Assembly (NCBI RefSeq): GCF_900112405.1
Contig: NZ_FOLI01000001.1
Location: 434,001-498,000 of the forward strand
DNA: 64,000 nt
Direction: 5' to 3'
Origin: Fructobacillus durionis
Lineage (GTDB): Bacteria > Bacillota > Bacilli > Lactobacillales > Lactobacillaceae
Shown here: positions 6,584 to 16,999 of the stretch, piece by piece
Layout of the letters: each line of letters begins with the position of its first letter
How positions within the stretch are numbered: the stretch's first letter is position 1
The notes under the pieces: generated by a model
Told to the model about the DNA's origin: nothing
Seen by the model: only the letters and a program-made list of their open reading frames with translations
Databases searched by the model: none
Position numbers and translations under genes: made by a program

Positions 6584-8269
6584 TTATCCTTCTGATTCAA
6601 TCAACTGTGAACCAAGTTCATAGTTGTGTGAGTAGTCGACTGGAATATCAACAACCACTGGACCATGAGTTGCAAAGGCTTCGTCAAGCACCTTGTCCAA
6701 TTGATCAGGTGTATCAACACGCAATCCCTTGGCACCGAATGATTCGGCGAACTTAACGATGTCGATGTTACCAAAGTCAACACCGGCAGCTTGGCCGTTG
6801 TACTTCATTTCTTCTTGGAACTTAACCATGTCGTAGTGAGCGTTGTCGTTCCATACGATGTGGACAGTATCCAAGTTCAAACGAACAGCAGTTTCCAATT
6901 CAGCGGCTGAGAAGAAGAAGCCACCGTCACCAGAAACAGAAACTGACTTAGCACCTGGGCGAACCATAGCAGCAGTCAAAGCCCATGGCAAACCAACACC
7001 AAGTGTTTGCATACCGTTTGAGATCAAGAAGTGACGAGCAACGTATGACTTAAAGTGACGGGCCATCCAGATGTAGTGTGAACCGATATCAGTTGAAACA
7101 GTCATATCATCAGTCACGTGCTTTTGGATTGATTCAACAACGTCCAATGGGTGGTTCAAGTTAGCTGAAGCTGGTGTGTATGTTGGTTCATCAGCAGCAC
7201 GCAAGTCGTCCTTCATTTCCTTCAAGACAGCTTGTCCTTCGGCAGGAACGTGGTAACCCTTGATGTCAGCATCCAACAAAGTCAAGCTTTGGGCCAAATC
7301 ACCAATTAACTGGCGTTGTGGAACAAAGTTGTTATCGATTTCGGCTGGCGTTGTGTCTAAGGCCACGATGTTCAAGTTCTTTTCCTTGTTCCAGTTACGT
7401 GGTTCGTATTCGATGGCATCATAACCAATCGTTACGACCAAGTCAGACTTTTGCAAGAGCTTGTCACCGGTTTGGTTACGGAACAAACCGATACGTCCAA
7501 AGAAGCAGTCTTCTTCAAGGTCACGTGAGATAACGCCGGCACCTTGGAAGGTTTCAACAACTGGCAATTTTGTGTCTTGGAGCAATTGGTGAAGTGCTTC
7601 AACAGTGTCATCATCAGATCCACGGGCACCAACCAACAAAACAGGCAACTTTGCTTGCTTGATTTGGTCAGCCAACCACTTCAAATCGTTGATTGAAGCA
7701 GCACCTTGTTGTGGTGCTTGTACTTCTGGCAAGGCATCAATTGAAACAGGCGCATCATCAACGTCTTGTGGCAATGAAACAAAGGCACCACCACGCTTTG
7801 CACCGTTAGCAGCAGCAAAAGCGTTGGCAATGATTTCTGAAATGTTGTTTGGATCTTGGATTTCAGAACTGTAGTTTGTAATTGACTTGAAGAGTGATAC
7901 TGAGTCCGTTGACTGGTGAGTCAAACGGTTCAAGTCACGACGTGGTACTTGACCACCGATGGCCAAGATTGAGTCGTTTTCAGCGCTGGCAGTCATCATA
8001 CCAGAAACCAAGTTACCAACACCTGGTCCAGAAGTAACCACAACAACACCAGTCTTACCCGTGATACGTGAGAAGGCTTGGGCCATGAAGGCAGCGTTTT
8101 GTTCGTGACGAGTGATAATCAACTTTGGTGTCTTTTGTCCGGCCTTTGGGTGTTCCAAAGTTTCGAACAAGCGGTCAATCTTTGCACCAGGGATACCAAA
8201 GACAAGGTCAACACCGTGGTTGATAAGGCTATCGTTTACGATATCTGCCCCAAATTTTTGTTCAGACAT
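6584..8269 (-). CDS. alsS: Acetolactate synthase, catabolic (AlsS type)
   Basis: 561 residues. Condenses two pyruvates to alpha-acetolactate with ThDP. The N-terminal ThDP domain has Glu56 in ITRHEQNAA, the residue that activates the cofactor. The C-terminal ThDP-binding motif runs from GDGGFFFSAAE (447) to WNDN (about 473-476). Single subunit with no regulatory small subunit gene nearby, and paired with alsD, so it serves acetoin formation rather than valine synthesis. No ribosome site sits directly before its ATG; see the hairpin at 8280-8322. Second gene of an alsD-alsS unit, 76 bases after alsD. Confidence 0.95.
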   Translation of the reverse strand: MSEQKFGADIVNDSLINHGVDLVFGIPGAKIDRLFETLEHPKAGQKTPKLIITRHEQNAAFMAQAFSRITGKTGVVVVTSGPGVGNLVSGMMTASAENDSILAIGGQVPRRDLNRLTHQSTDSVSLFKSITNYSSEIQDPNNISEIIANAFAAANGAKRGGAFVSLPQDVDDAPVSIDALPEVQAPQQGAASINDLKWLADQIKQAKLPVLLVGARGSDDDTVEALHQLLQDTKLPVVETFQGAGVISRDLEEDCFFGRIGLFRNQTGDKLLQKSDLVVTIGYDAIEYEPRNWNKEKNLNIVALDTTPAEIDNNFVPQRQLIGDLAQSLTLLDADIKGYHVPAEGQAVLKEMKDDLRAADEPTYTPASANLNHPLDVVESIQKHVTDDMTVSTDIGSHYIWMARHFKSYVARHFLISNGMQTLGVGLPWALTAAMVRPGAKSVSVSGDGGFFFSAAELETAVRLNLDTVHIVWNDNAHYDMVKFQEEMKYNGQAAGVDFGNIDIVKFAESFGAKGLRVDTPDQLDKVLDEAFATHGPVVVDIPVDYSHNYELGSQLIESEG

Positions 8270-8279
8270 ATTTTTTACT

Positions 8280-8322
8280 ATGAGCTGTTAGAGAGAAAAG
8301 ACTCAGCCCATGTTTCCTTTCC
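8280..8322 (-). promoter_or_regulatory. Hairpin between a displaced Shine-Dalgarno and the alsS start
   Basis: A strong purine-rich site, AAAGGAAAGGAAAC, stands next to ATGGGCTGA (start at 8311), a two-codon ORF in the alsS frame but closed at once by TGA. ATGGGCTG (8311-8304) pairs with CAGCTCAT (8287-8280), and the alsS ATG follows 10 bases later with no site of its own. The hairpin may bring the Shine-Dalgarno near the real start, or the mini-ORF may feed re-initiation. Inference. Confidence 0.45.
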
Positions 8323-8345
8323 TTTATTTCAGTCGCTTTAACAGA

Positions 8346-9059
8346 TTAGTCAGCTGATTCCGCAGCGTGAATCACGTCGTTCAGCGTAGACAAGTCGGTC
8401 AAATCAGCATTCTTATAGTCTTCGTTGTCCATTGGTAGGTTAATGGTCAAGCCAGAAAGAAGTTGCAATTCAACATCAACAGACTTCAAGGTAGCGCCAA
8501 GGACATGGCCACCAAAGTCAAGTTCATCTGAGAGGAAGTGTTGGTGGAAGCCAGCAACACCAACGCCTTCGTATACGTGTGGTGTAAAGTAACCAACCAT
8601 GGTTCCCTTCACATCGTTACGGTCGAAAATACGTTGTGTCTTGGCAATGGCACCCAAGCCAGGATATGGCTTTTCGGACTTCGCAGCGGCACGTGTTTCA
8701 ACGGCTGCAAATTCCCCGGTCATCTTCACGGCGAAGAAGTAGTTCTTCGTACCAACTTCTTTCAAAATTTCCTTTGAAAGATCCTCTAAAGTAATGTTTT
8801 CGAAGTGCTTAAATGGCTTGAAGTCAGCCTGGTGCACGTCACCAAAGGCGATTGGAAAGTCGTCTGCGACGCGATTAACATGACCTTGAACATCAACTTG
8901 ATAAGCAACACCATCAAGCATGATTAATTCACCGTCAACACCAGCACCTGTTCCGATTCCGGTATTTCCGGATTCCAACATTTCTTTAGCCGATACAAAG
9001 CCGTCAAGCAGACGCTCAACCAACATTTGCATCGTCCCAAATTGTACTAATGGTTTCAT
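8346..9059 (-). CDS. alsD: Alpha-acetolactate decarboxylase
   Basis: 237 residues, the usual length. Converts alpha-acetolactate to acetoin in the cytosol, removing pyruvate without acidification. Zinc ligands are visible in FHQHF (His172, His174) and GGHV (His185). AGGGGA precedes the ATG, and a consensus-like promoter stands at 9102-9131. First gene of the unit with alsS downstream; the reverse order, alsS then alsD, is found in Bacillus. A MarR gene sits directly upstream on the same strand and is a candidate regulator. Confidence 0.95.
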   Translation of the reverse strand: MKPLVQFGTMQMLVERLLDGFVSAKEMLESGNTGIGTGAGVDGELIMLDGVAYQVDVQGHVNRVADDFPIAFGDVHQADFKPFKHFENITLEDLSKEILKEVGTKNYFFAVKMTGEFAAVETRAAAKSEKPYPGLGAIAKTQRIFDRNDVKGTMVGYFTPHVYEGVGVAGFHQHFLSDELDFGGHVLGATLKSVDVELQLLSGLTINLPMDNEDYKNADLTDLSTLNDVIHAAESAD

Positions 9060-9101
9060 CTGTGTCCCCTATCTTTATTGGTCAACTAAGTTTACCTATA
9101 A

Positions 9102-9131
9102 AGCATACACCTGGACCAAGTTGTCTGTCAA
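9102..9131 (-). promoter_or_regulatory. Promoter of alsD-alsS
   Basis: TTGACA (9131-9126) and TATGCT (9107-9102) with an 18-base spacer on the minus strand. Confidence 0.65.
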
Positions 9132-9162
9132 TATTCTTAATTACAGCTTTTGATTTTAATTT

Positions 9163-9579
9163 TTAAAAACTTTGTAAATATTGTTCAACCATATCGTTCA
9201 AGGCATCGTGCCAGTTACCATTGTGTAACTCCAAGAGGCGGTTAATCTTTTCACTCTGGTCGTGGTTCAACTCAGTGATCATCGCTTCACCTTCCTTGGT
9301 AAGAAAGAGATCTTTTGCACGTGGGTCGGCCGCAGAAGGCTTTGTACCGAGCAAATGGCGCTCTTCCAAATCTTTATAAGCCTTGTTGAAACCCTGCTTA
9401 CTAATTCGCATGATGCCCAGAACTTTTTTAATGCTTGGGTCCGTCAGGTGACTAACCAGGAAAAGAATCCGGTGCTGCGTTTTGTTAATTTTAAAACGCT
9501 CTAAATCAATATGCTGTGAAAACTCCTGGTAAGCGAAGTAAATCATGGCAATATTGGATTCTTTAATTTTTTCATTCAT
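9163..9579 (-). CDS. MarR family transcriptional regulator
   Basis: 138 residues with a winged-helix core around residues 35-95: LFLVSHLTDPSIKKVLGIMR, then ISKQGFNKAYKDLEERHLL as recognition helix, and a charged wing (PSAADPRAKDLFLTKEG). The N- and C-terminal helices of MarR dimers flank it. Same strand as alsD-alsS with 103 bases between, but that gap holds a separate promoter, so the two are not simply one operon. Regulation of the acetoin genes is plausible but not shown. Confidence 0.8.
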   Translation of the reverse strand: MNEKIKESNIAMIYFAYQEFSQHIDLERFKINKTQHRILFLVSHLTDPSIKKVLGIMRISKQGFNKAYKDLEERHLLGTKPSAADPRAKDLFLTKEGEAMITELNHDQSEKINRLLELHNGNWHDALNDMVEQYLQSF

Positions 9580-9762
9580 GACTTGATATTCCCTATTTTT
9601 CTAAATGGTTTCGCAATCTGATTTTAACACCTGTTGTTAAGAAATGGCATACTAACATTTTTCCTACAACGCAATGAAGGGACTATTTTTAAAAATAAAC
9701 CGAACAATATTTTATAAAACATTCAAATAAATACGAATTATATGATACAATAAAGGCACCAA

Positions 9763-9834
9763 TTTGGAGTTATATACGGTTTTTAATGCTAACCGAGTCT
9801 CTACCGTCCGGCAAAAAGGACGACTATCACCAAG
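9763..9834 (+). ncRNA. Purine riboswitch aptamer, guanine class
   Basis: P2 is CGGTT/AACCG, J2/3 is AGTCTCTAC, and P3 is CGTCC/GGACG. J3/1 is ACTAT with a C at the position that reads the ligand, which in this family means guanine or hypoxanthine rather than adenine. The loops are TTAATGC and GGCAAAA: the usual GG/CC loop-loop contact is replaced by a complementary TGC/GCA. P1 (TTGG/CCAA) has one mismatch. It lies upstream of pbuX-xpt, the standard target. Confidence 0.88.
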
Positions 9835-9842
9835 GGTTTTTA

Positions 9843-9876
9843 AAGCGCGCTTGGGAATTCTTTGCGCGCTTTTTTT
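9843..9876 (+). terminator. Riboswitch expression-platform terminator
   Basis: AAGCGCGC pairs with GCGCGCTT, followed by a T-run, directly after the aptamer. Guanine binding is expected to favour this hairpin and stop transcription before pbuX. Confidence 0.85.
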
Positions 9877-9950
9877 ATTTCTTTTGATATGGACTCACTG
9901 TCGACATTTTCAACCGCTATGACATTGGATGTTCAAATCAAGGAGAAATC

Positions 9951-11893
<1,943 letters not shown>

Positions 11894-11904
11894 TCACCCA
11901 ATAG

Positions 11905-11937
11905 AAAACACCTGCAGCTCATGCAGGTGTTTTTTTA
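11905..11937 (+). terminator. Intrinsic terminator after pbuX-xpt
   Basis: AACACCTGCA pairs with TGCAGGTGTT, followed by seven T residues. Confidence 0.85.
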
Positions 11938-12051
11938 TGCCCTGTTCATAGAAAAAATCAAAAATCCGAACTTTCATTCAATTTCCATCCATTCGTTCGG
12001 TTCAGCAGACGATAAAAGGCGATTATTTATCACAACATCCTTGATTTAATG

Positions 12052-12116
12052 ATTAATAAACCGTATATTATTAATTGTGATTTAGAAAATCAATGTGAAA
12101 TATGAACATTATGTTC
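12052..12116 (+). promoter_or_regulatory. Two inverted repeats upstream of guaC
   Basis: ATTAATAA and TTATTAAT (12052-12075) are an 8-base inverted repeat, and GAACATTATGTTC (12104-12116) is a 13-base palindrome. Both stand in the AT-rich gap before guaC and could be operators. I find no purine riboswitch motif here. Confidence 0.3.
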
Positions 12117-12152
12117 TGATGATGAACCCCGAATCGTGAATGGAGAACAAGA

Positions 12153-13109
12153 ATGAAAACCTTTGATTATGATGCTATCCGACTTTTACCAAAGAAGAGT
12201 CTGTTAAAGAGCCGACGGGAAGCCGATACTTCAGTTACATTGGGTAAGTACACTTTCAAGATTCCAGTAATGCCTGCCAACATGGCAACGGTTATCGATG
12301 AAAACCTAGCCGAATGGTTAGCCTCTCGTGACTACTTCTATGTTATGCACCGTTTCCAGCCCGAGACACGGTTTGACTTTGTCAAAAAGATTCAAGAAAA
12401 AGGACTCCTGGCTTCAATCAGTCTCGGTATTACGGATGACGAGTACAAGTTGATTGATCGCTTTCAAGCTGAAAATGTTTGCCCAGAATACATCACAATT
12501 GACGTAGCACACGGTCATTCCGAGTTCGTCATTCAAATGATCCACTATATTAAAGAAAAGCTCCCCGACACCTTCCTGATTGTTGGAAACCTCGGTACGC
12601 CTGAGGCCATTGTTGAAATTGAGGCTGCCGGTGCGGATGCCACCAAGGTCGGAATCGGCCCTGGTAAGGCATGTATTACAAAAGACAAGACTGGCTTTGG
12701 GACAAACGGATGGCAACTCGCTGCCATCGCCAACTGCGCTCAGGTCGCTACCAAGCCAATTATTGCTGATGGTGGTATTCGACACAACGGTGACATTGCC
12801 AAGTCCATTCGCTTTGGTGCCTCAATGGTCATGATTGGTTCCATGTTTGCAGGTCATGATGAAACACCTGGCGATATTATTCAAAAAGACGGTAAGACTT
12901 ACAAGGCCTACTACGGTTCGGCCTCTGCCGCTCAAAAGGGTCACCAGCATAACGTCGAAGGTCGTAGCCTAATGGTCGAATACAAAGGCAGCATTCAAGG
13001 CACGCTCACTGCGATGCAAGAAGACCTTCAGTCTGCGATTTCCTACGCCGGCGGCTTTGACCTCTCAAGTCTCAAAACCGTTGATTACGTAGTTCTCACC
13101 GATTATTAA
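12153..13109 (+). CDS. guaC: GMP reductase
   Basis: 318 residues. Reduces GMP to IMP with NADPH, linking guanine to adenine nucleotide pools. TIM-barrel of the IMPDH/GMPR family without CBS domains. The catalytic cysteine is Cys174 in [11 protein letters not shown]. The phosphate-binding loop follows as [17 protein letters not shown] and [23 protein letters not shown] precedes the start. Placed next to pbuX-xpt but on its own transcript, as a terminator separates them. Confidence 0.95.
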   Translation: MKTFDYDAIRLLPKKSLLKSRREADTSVTLGKYTFKIPVMPANMATVIDENLAEWLASRDYFYVMHRFQPETRFDFVKKIQEKGLLASISLGITDDEYKLIDRFQAENVCPEYITIDVAHGHSEFVIQMIHYIKEKLPDTFLIVGNLGTPEAIVEIEAAGADATKVGIGPGKACITKDKTGFGTNGWQLAAIANCAQVATKPIIADGGIRHNGDIAKSIRFGASMVMIGSMFAGHDETPGDIIQKDGKTYKAYYGSASAAQKGHQHNVEGRSLMVEYKGSIQGTLTAMQEDLQSAISYAGGFDLSSLKTVDYVVLTDY

Positions 13110-13120
13110 TTTAAATACAC

Positions 13121-13153
13121 TAGGGACTTTTGATTACTAAAAGTCTCTTTTTC
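13121..13153 (+). terminator. Intrinsic terminator after guaC
   Basis: GGGACTTTT pairs with AAAAGTCTC, followed by TTTTT. Confidence 0.75.
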
Positions 13154-13205
13154 ATTAACTTTCTTGTACAATAATAAGAAAAAAGTCGAGTAACGGAGGT
13201 CGCCC

Positions 13206-13736
13206 ATGCATATCAGAACAGCCCAAACAAGTGATGCAGCTGCTTTGCTGGCCATTTATCAGCCATCAATTGAAAACAGCACCACCAGTTTTGAATATAT
13301 CCTACCAACGCTTGCTGAATTTGAAACACGCATTAGTCAAACACTCGAAAACTACCCCTACCTAGTGATGGTCGAGGATGATCAGATTCTGGGCTACGCC
13401 TACGCCCATCCTTACGCAGAGCGGGCAGCCTACCAGTGGTCAACTGAGATATCCGTTTATATCGCCAAGGCCGCCCAGGGTCAGGGTATTGGCCGACAAC
13501 TCTATCAAAAGATTGAAGCAATTTTAGAAAAGCAAAACGTCGTCAATGTCTGTGCCTGCGTAACGGGTCAAAACCAAAATAGCATCGCTTTTCATGAGCA
13601 CATGGGTTATGAAATTGTTGGCCAATTTAAGCACATCGGTTTTAAGGAAGGCCAATGGTTAGACACCTTCTGGCTGCAAAAGGAATTGAACTGTCCAGAC
13701 GTTCCAGCTCCCTTTATTCCCTTTTCAAAACTCTAA
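13206..13736 (+). CDS. GNAT N-acetyltransferase, phosphinothricin/methionine-sulfone type
   Basis: 176 residues; GGAGG six bases before the ATG. The start MHIRTAQTSDAAALLAIYQP and the block EISVYIAKAAQGQGIGRQLYQ (motif A, about residues 80-100) match the Pat/YwnH/MnaT group. These acetylate phosphinothricin-like compounds, methionine sulfone or other L-amino acids. The conserved NxxSxxFHEHMGYEIVGQFKHIGFKEGQW region ends the fold. The true substrate is probably an amino acid analogue. Confidence 0.85.
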   Translation: MHIRTAQTSDAAALLAIYQPSIENSTTSFEYILPTLAEFETRISQTLENYPYLVMVEDDQILGYAYAHPYAERAAYQWSTEISVYIAKAAQGQGIGRQLYQKIEAILEKQNVVNVCACVTGQNQNSIAFHEHMGYEIVGQFKHIGFKEGQWLDTFWLQKELNCPDVPAPFIPFSKL

Positions 13737-13743
13737 ATTCAAC

Positions 13744-13777
13744 AATAAAAAAGCCCAGGATTAGACCTGGACTTTTT
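13744..13777. terminator. Bidirectional terminator between GNAT and P-type ATPase genes
   Basis: AAAAAGCCCAGG and CCTGGACTTTTT form a hairpin with T-runs on both strands between convergent genes. Confidence 0.8.
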
Positions 13778-13784
13778 AATTTGC

Positions 13785-16562
13785 TTACTTATTGAGCTTA
13801 AGGAAATACTTACGGACAATCCACTTACGACATTCTTCCAATAGAATCAATGGAATTGGAATGATGAGTAAGAAAATCCACTCGTTAACTCCTAATGCGT
13901 AGGTATTAAAGACATCCTGTAGGAATGGAACGTAGATAATCGCTGAAATTAGCATCACTTCGAAGATAATACCATTGATAATGTGTCGGTTACTAAAGAG
14001 ACCAATCTTAAAGACTGAAGTGTACTTCGTACGGGCGTTCATCGCTGCCGCAATCTGACAGAAGACAATCGCCGCTAAGGTAATGGTTGTTGCTTCGGCG
14101 TAAACATCCCCTGAACTGAACAAGGCGTGTTCTGGCCAACCGTATGAATAGTTGACGAAGAAGTAGGCAGCTGAAGAAATTACTGACGCCACCAAACCGT
14201 AAAGTCCAAAGGCCTTCCAAATAATAGACTTGTTCAGCAAGTGGGCATTACGTGAACGAGGTGGTTCTTGCATGATACCTGGCTCACTCTTTTCAGATCC
14301 AAGACCAAGGGCTGGTAACATATCCGTTCCTAAATCGATGGTTAGAATCTGCATAACCGTCAGTGGCAATGGAATTAAACCACCCGAGAACAGGAAGAGT
14401 ACGGAAGGAAAGGCTTCCGGCACGTTACTGTTCAAAATATAAAGTAGGAACTTCTGAATGTTACTATAGACCGTTCGTCCCTCTTCAATGGCGGCAATAA
14501 TTGAAGCGAAGTTATCATCCGTCAAAATCATGTCGGCCGCTTCCTTGGCAACGTCGGTACCAGTAGCACCCATGGCGATTCCAATGTCAGCCTGCTTCAA
14601 AGCTGGGGCATCGTTGACACCATCCCCCGTTGAGGCAACAATCTCACCGTTCGCCTGGTTGGCCTTCACAATGCGGTACTTCTGTTCAGGGGCAACACGG
14701 GCAAAGATGACCTCGCCCTTCACGGCTTGACGCAAGTCTTCGTCGGACATGGCCGTCAACTCATCGCCAGAAATGACACGCGCTTTATCCGATACCAAAC
14801 CAATCTTTGTGGCCACGGCTTTAGCGGTAATTGGACCATCCCCAGTCACCATGATAATCCGGATACCGGCTTGATGGGCTTTCTTGACCGCGTCGTAAAT
14901 TTCTGGACGAGGAGGATCCGCCATAATGGTCAATCCAACAAAGGTTAAGTTCTGCTCAGTATTTTCAGCAGTTGCCTTTGACAGGTCCTGCCCTTCATCC
15001 GCTGATAAGTCACGGTAGGCAATGGCAAGTGAACGCAAACCTTGGGAGGCATACTGCTCGTTTGCCCCTCGAATGGCCTTCACATCGTCATCCGTAATGG
15101 GACGAACTTTACCATTATCCAAAATATTCTTTGTGATGGACAAGATACCACTCATGGCACCTTTGGTATAAAGGGTTAGCTTTCCATCCTGCCCCTTATT
15201 AATCGTTGACATTCGCTTACGATCAGAATCAAAGACGATTTCTTTTTGACGAGGGTTCTCGGAAGCTAATTGCTGACTAGCCAGCTGGTACTTTTCGGCC
15301 AAGATAACCAAAGAGGCTTCCGTTGGTGTTCCAACAATTGTTGCTTCAGCACCGGGCTTATTGGTTGGCTTAACCGTCGTATCGTTATTCAAACTAACTG
15401 CCTTAAGCAAGAAGTCTAAGTCAGGGTTTGCACCAGCCTTCACGGCCTGATCACCATCCATCACTTGACCGTTGTTTACATATCCCTGGCCGGTAACAGT
15501 ATAAACCTTACCCGGCATCCAAACATGGTTGATGGTCATTTGGTTTTGCGTTAACGTTCCCGTCTTATCAGAAGCGATAACCGTCGTTTCACCCAAGGTT
15601 TCAACTGAACTCAAGCTCTTCACTAAGGCGTGCTTCTTAGCCATTCGCTGCACACCCTGTGCTAGTGACAGGGTCACCGTTGGCAAAAGTCCTTCCGGAA
15701 TAAAGGCCACAATCATTCCCAGCGCAAAGATAAAGGACTTGGCAACTGGATAGTGAACGAAGAAGATGGCAGCTAAGAAGAAGCCGGCTCCAATTAAGAT
15801 GGCAATGATTGACAGTTGGCGGGTCAAACGATTTAACTCCATCTCCAATGGGGATGGCTTCGACTTTTGACTCTGCGTCAAGCGGGCAATCTGTCCGAAC
15901 TCGGTGCGCATTCCGGTGTTCAGTGCAACGACTTTAGCAGAACCGGCGGAAGCGACCGTTCCAGCATAGACAATGTTGCTCTCAGCGAACTTTCCCTCGC
16001 CATGGTGGTATTCCGCCTTCTTATCTGACAGGTTCGACTCCCCAGTTAAGGCTGATTCATCGACCTGGAAAGAATCGGACGAAATGACACGGGCATCGGC
16101 TGAAATACTATCCCCCGCTGCAATGGCAATCATATCGCCGGGCACAATCTCCGCAGTATCAATCTGTTCGGACTGGCCGTCACGAATAACCGTCGCCTTT
16201 GTTGGCAACATTTTCTTCAAAGCATCGGAAGCCTTCTGTGCTTGATTCTCCTGCCAGTAAGAGAAAAGCCCGTTAATCACGTTGACCGCCCAGATGGCAA
16301 TTCCGAGTTCCAACATCTGCGCAAACATGGCAATTAAACCAGAAACCCAGAGCAGAATGGCCATTAAGCTAGTAAAGTTCTTCAGGAACTTCCATAACTT
16401 ATTTTCACCCTTGGCAGACGTGATTACATTGTCACCGAACTTGCTATGTAGTTGTTGCGCCTGGCTGTTAGTCAGTCCCTTTTCACTTGAACCAATTGTT
16501 TGATAAAACTGATCTAACGGCATTTGCGCTAACTGATCATTATTTTGACCTTGATTTGGCAT
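13785..16562 (-). CDS. P-type (type II) cation-transporting ATPase
   Basis: 925 residues, full length. The actuator loop has TGES (173-176), the M4 ion site PEGLLPTVT (289-297), and the phosphorylated Asp332 in SDKTGTLTQN. Hinge GDGVNDAP is present further on, and the C-terminal third holds the four extra membrane segments of type II pumps. The PEGLL sequence resembles Na+/K+-ATPase-like pumps more than the PEGLPA of Ca2+ pumps, so the ion (Na+, K+, Ca2+ or Mn2+) is open. AAGGAAGG precedes the ATG. A 54-residue membrane protein gene lies 130 bases upstream on the same strand and may share the transcript. Confidence 0.9.
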   Translation of the reverse strand: MPNQGQNNDQLAQMPLDQFYQTIGSSEKGLTNSQAQQLHSKFGDNVITSAKGENKLWKFLKNFTSLMAILLWVSGLIAMFAQMLELGIAIWAVNVINGLFSYWQENQAQKASDALKKMLPTKATVIRDGQSEQIDTAEIVPGDMIAIAAGDSISADARVISSDSFQVDESALTGESNLSDKKAEYHHGEGKFAESNIVYAGTVASAGSAKVVALNTGMRTEFGQIARLTQSQKSKPSPLEMELNRLTRQLSIIAILIGAGFFLAAIFFVHYPVAKSFIFALGMIVAFIPEGLLPTVTLSLAQGVQRMAKKHALVKSLSSVETLGETTVIASDKTGTLTQNQMTINHVWMPGKVYTVTGQGYVNNGQVMDGDQAVKAGANPDLDFLLKAVSLNNDTTVKPTNKPGAEATIVGTPTEASLVILAEKYQLASQQLASENPRQKEIVFDSDRKRMSTINKGQDGKLTLYTKGAMSGILSITKNILDNGKVRPITDDDVKAIRGANEQYASQGLRSLAIAYRDLSADEGQDLSKATAENTEQNLTFVGLTIMADPPRPEIYDAVKKAHQAGIRIIMVTGDGPITAKAVATKIGLVSDKARVISGDELTAMSDEDLRQAVKGEVIFARVAPEQKYRIVKANQANGEIVASTGDGVNDAPALKQADIGIAMGATGTDVAKEAADMILTDDNFASIIAAIEEGRTVYSNIQKFLLYILNSNVPEAFPSVLFLFSGGLIPLPLTVMQILTIDLGTDMLPALGLGSEKSEPGIMQEPPRSRNAHLLNKSIIWKAFGLYGLVASVISSAAYFFVNYSYGWPEHALFSSGDVYAEATTITLAAIVFCQIAAAMNARTKYTSVFKIGLFSNRHIINGIIFEVMLISAIIYVPFLQDVFNTYALGVNEWIFLLIIPIPLILLEECRKWIVRKYFLKLNK

Positions 16563-16692
16563 ATCAACATACCTTCCTTTTTAATAAAAAAGCCCACAGA
16601 ACAATGCACCATGTTTTGGTTGAAACCATGAGTCATCATTCTATAGGCGTTTTATTGACGTCCATTAATGATTTCATCAATGGTTAAACAAA
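16563..16692 (-). other. Untranslated stretch before the P-type ATPase
   Basis: It holds an imperfect CATGGTTT/AAAACATG hairpin followed by a short T-run (TTTTTT near 16585 on the minus strand), so weak attenuation before the ATPase is possible. No yybP-ykoY or M-box motif is visible. Confidence 0.35.
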
Positions 16693-16857
16693 TTAACATC
16701 CTTTGTCATTGGAGATAACGGCGTAGGCTGATTCAACGAACATCCCCACGGCCATGACCCACATAGCGGGCATCATCTTCATAGTGGCTACCAAGTAAAT
16801 TGTGTATGCCCACACAAGCATCATCAATAAATGAAAAATCCGATTAAACTTTCGCAT
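16693..16857 (-). CDS. Small two-helix membrane protein upstream of the P-type ATPase
   Basis: 54 residues, starting MRKFNRIFHLLMMLVWAYTI and ending SNDKGC. Two hydrophobic stretches (about 8-25 and 30-48) are separated by a short TMKMMP turn. It contains nine methionines and a C-terminal cysteine. AAGGG is placed about nine bases before the ATG. It is followed after 130 bases by the ATPase gene on the same strand. No family recognised. By position it could be a regulatory subunit or metal-binding partner of the pump, but this is inference; a small orphan membrane protein is the safe call. Confidence 0.6.
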   Translation of the reverse strand: MRKFNRIFHLLMMLVWAYTIYLVATMKMMPAMWVMAVGMFVESAYAVISNDKGC

Positions 16858-16881
16858 TCCAAACCCTTCCCTATGTACTTA

Positions 16882-16977
16882 TTACCGTACATTCTTATTT
16901 GACTAAATCATAACATAGTTATAGCAGATATTTAACATAGTATTACACATATGTGCCATGAAATTGTATACTAAGGG
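16882..16977. promoter_or_regulatory. Divergent promoter region with palindromes
   Basis: Between the divergent small-protein and multicopper oxidase genes are TGTAC-N8-GTACA (near 16873-16891), CACATATGTG (near 16948), and a -10-like TATACT (near 16967) for the oxidase. No CopY box (TACAnnTGTA) is present. Confidence 0.35.
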
Positions 16978-16999
16978 CAATCAATAGAGGAGGAAAACG

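Noticed and set aside
11938-12152. Second purine riboswitch upstream of guaC
   Set aside because: No J2/3 or J3/1 core sequence and no terminator close to the start; only short inverted repeats.
16563-16692. Manganese (yybP-ykoY) or magnesium (M-box) riboswitch before the P-type ATPase
   Set aside because: The conserved loop sequences of either class are not present on the minus strand.
16940-16965. CopY-type copper operator before the multicopper oxidase
   Set aside because: The palindrome CACATATGTG does not meet the TACAnnTGTA pattern, so copper control is not supported.
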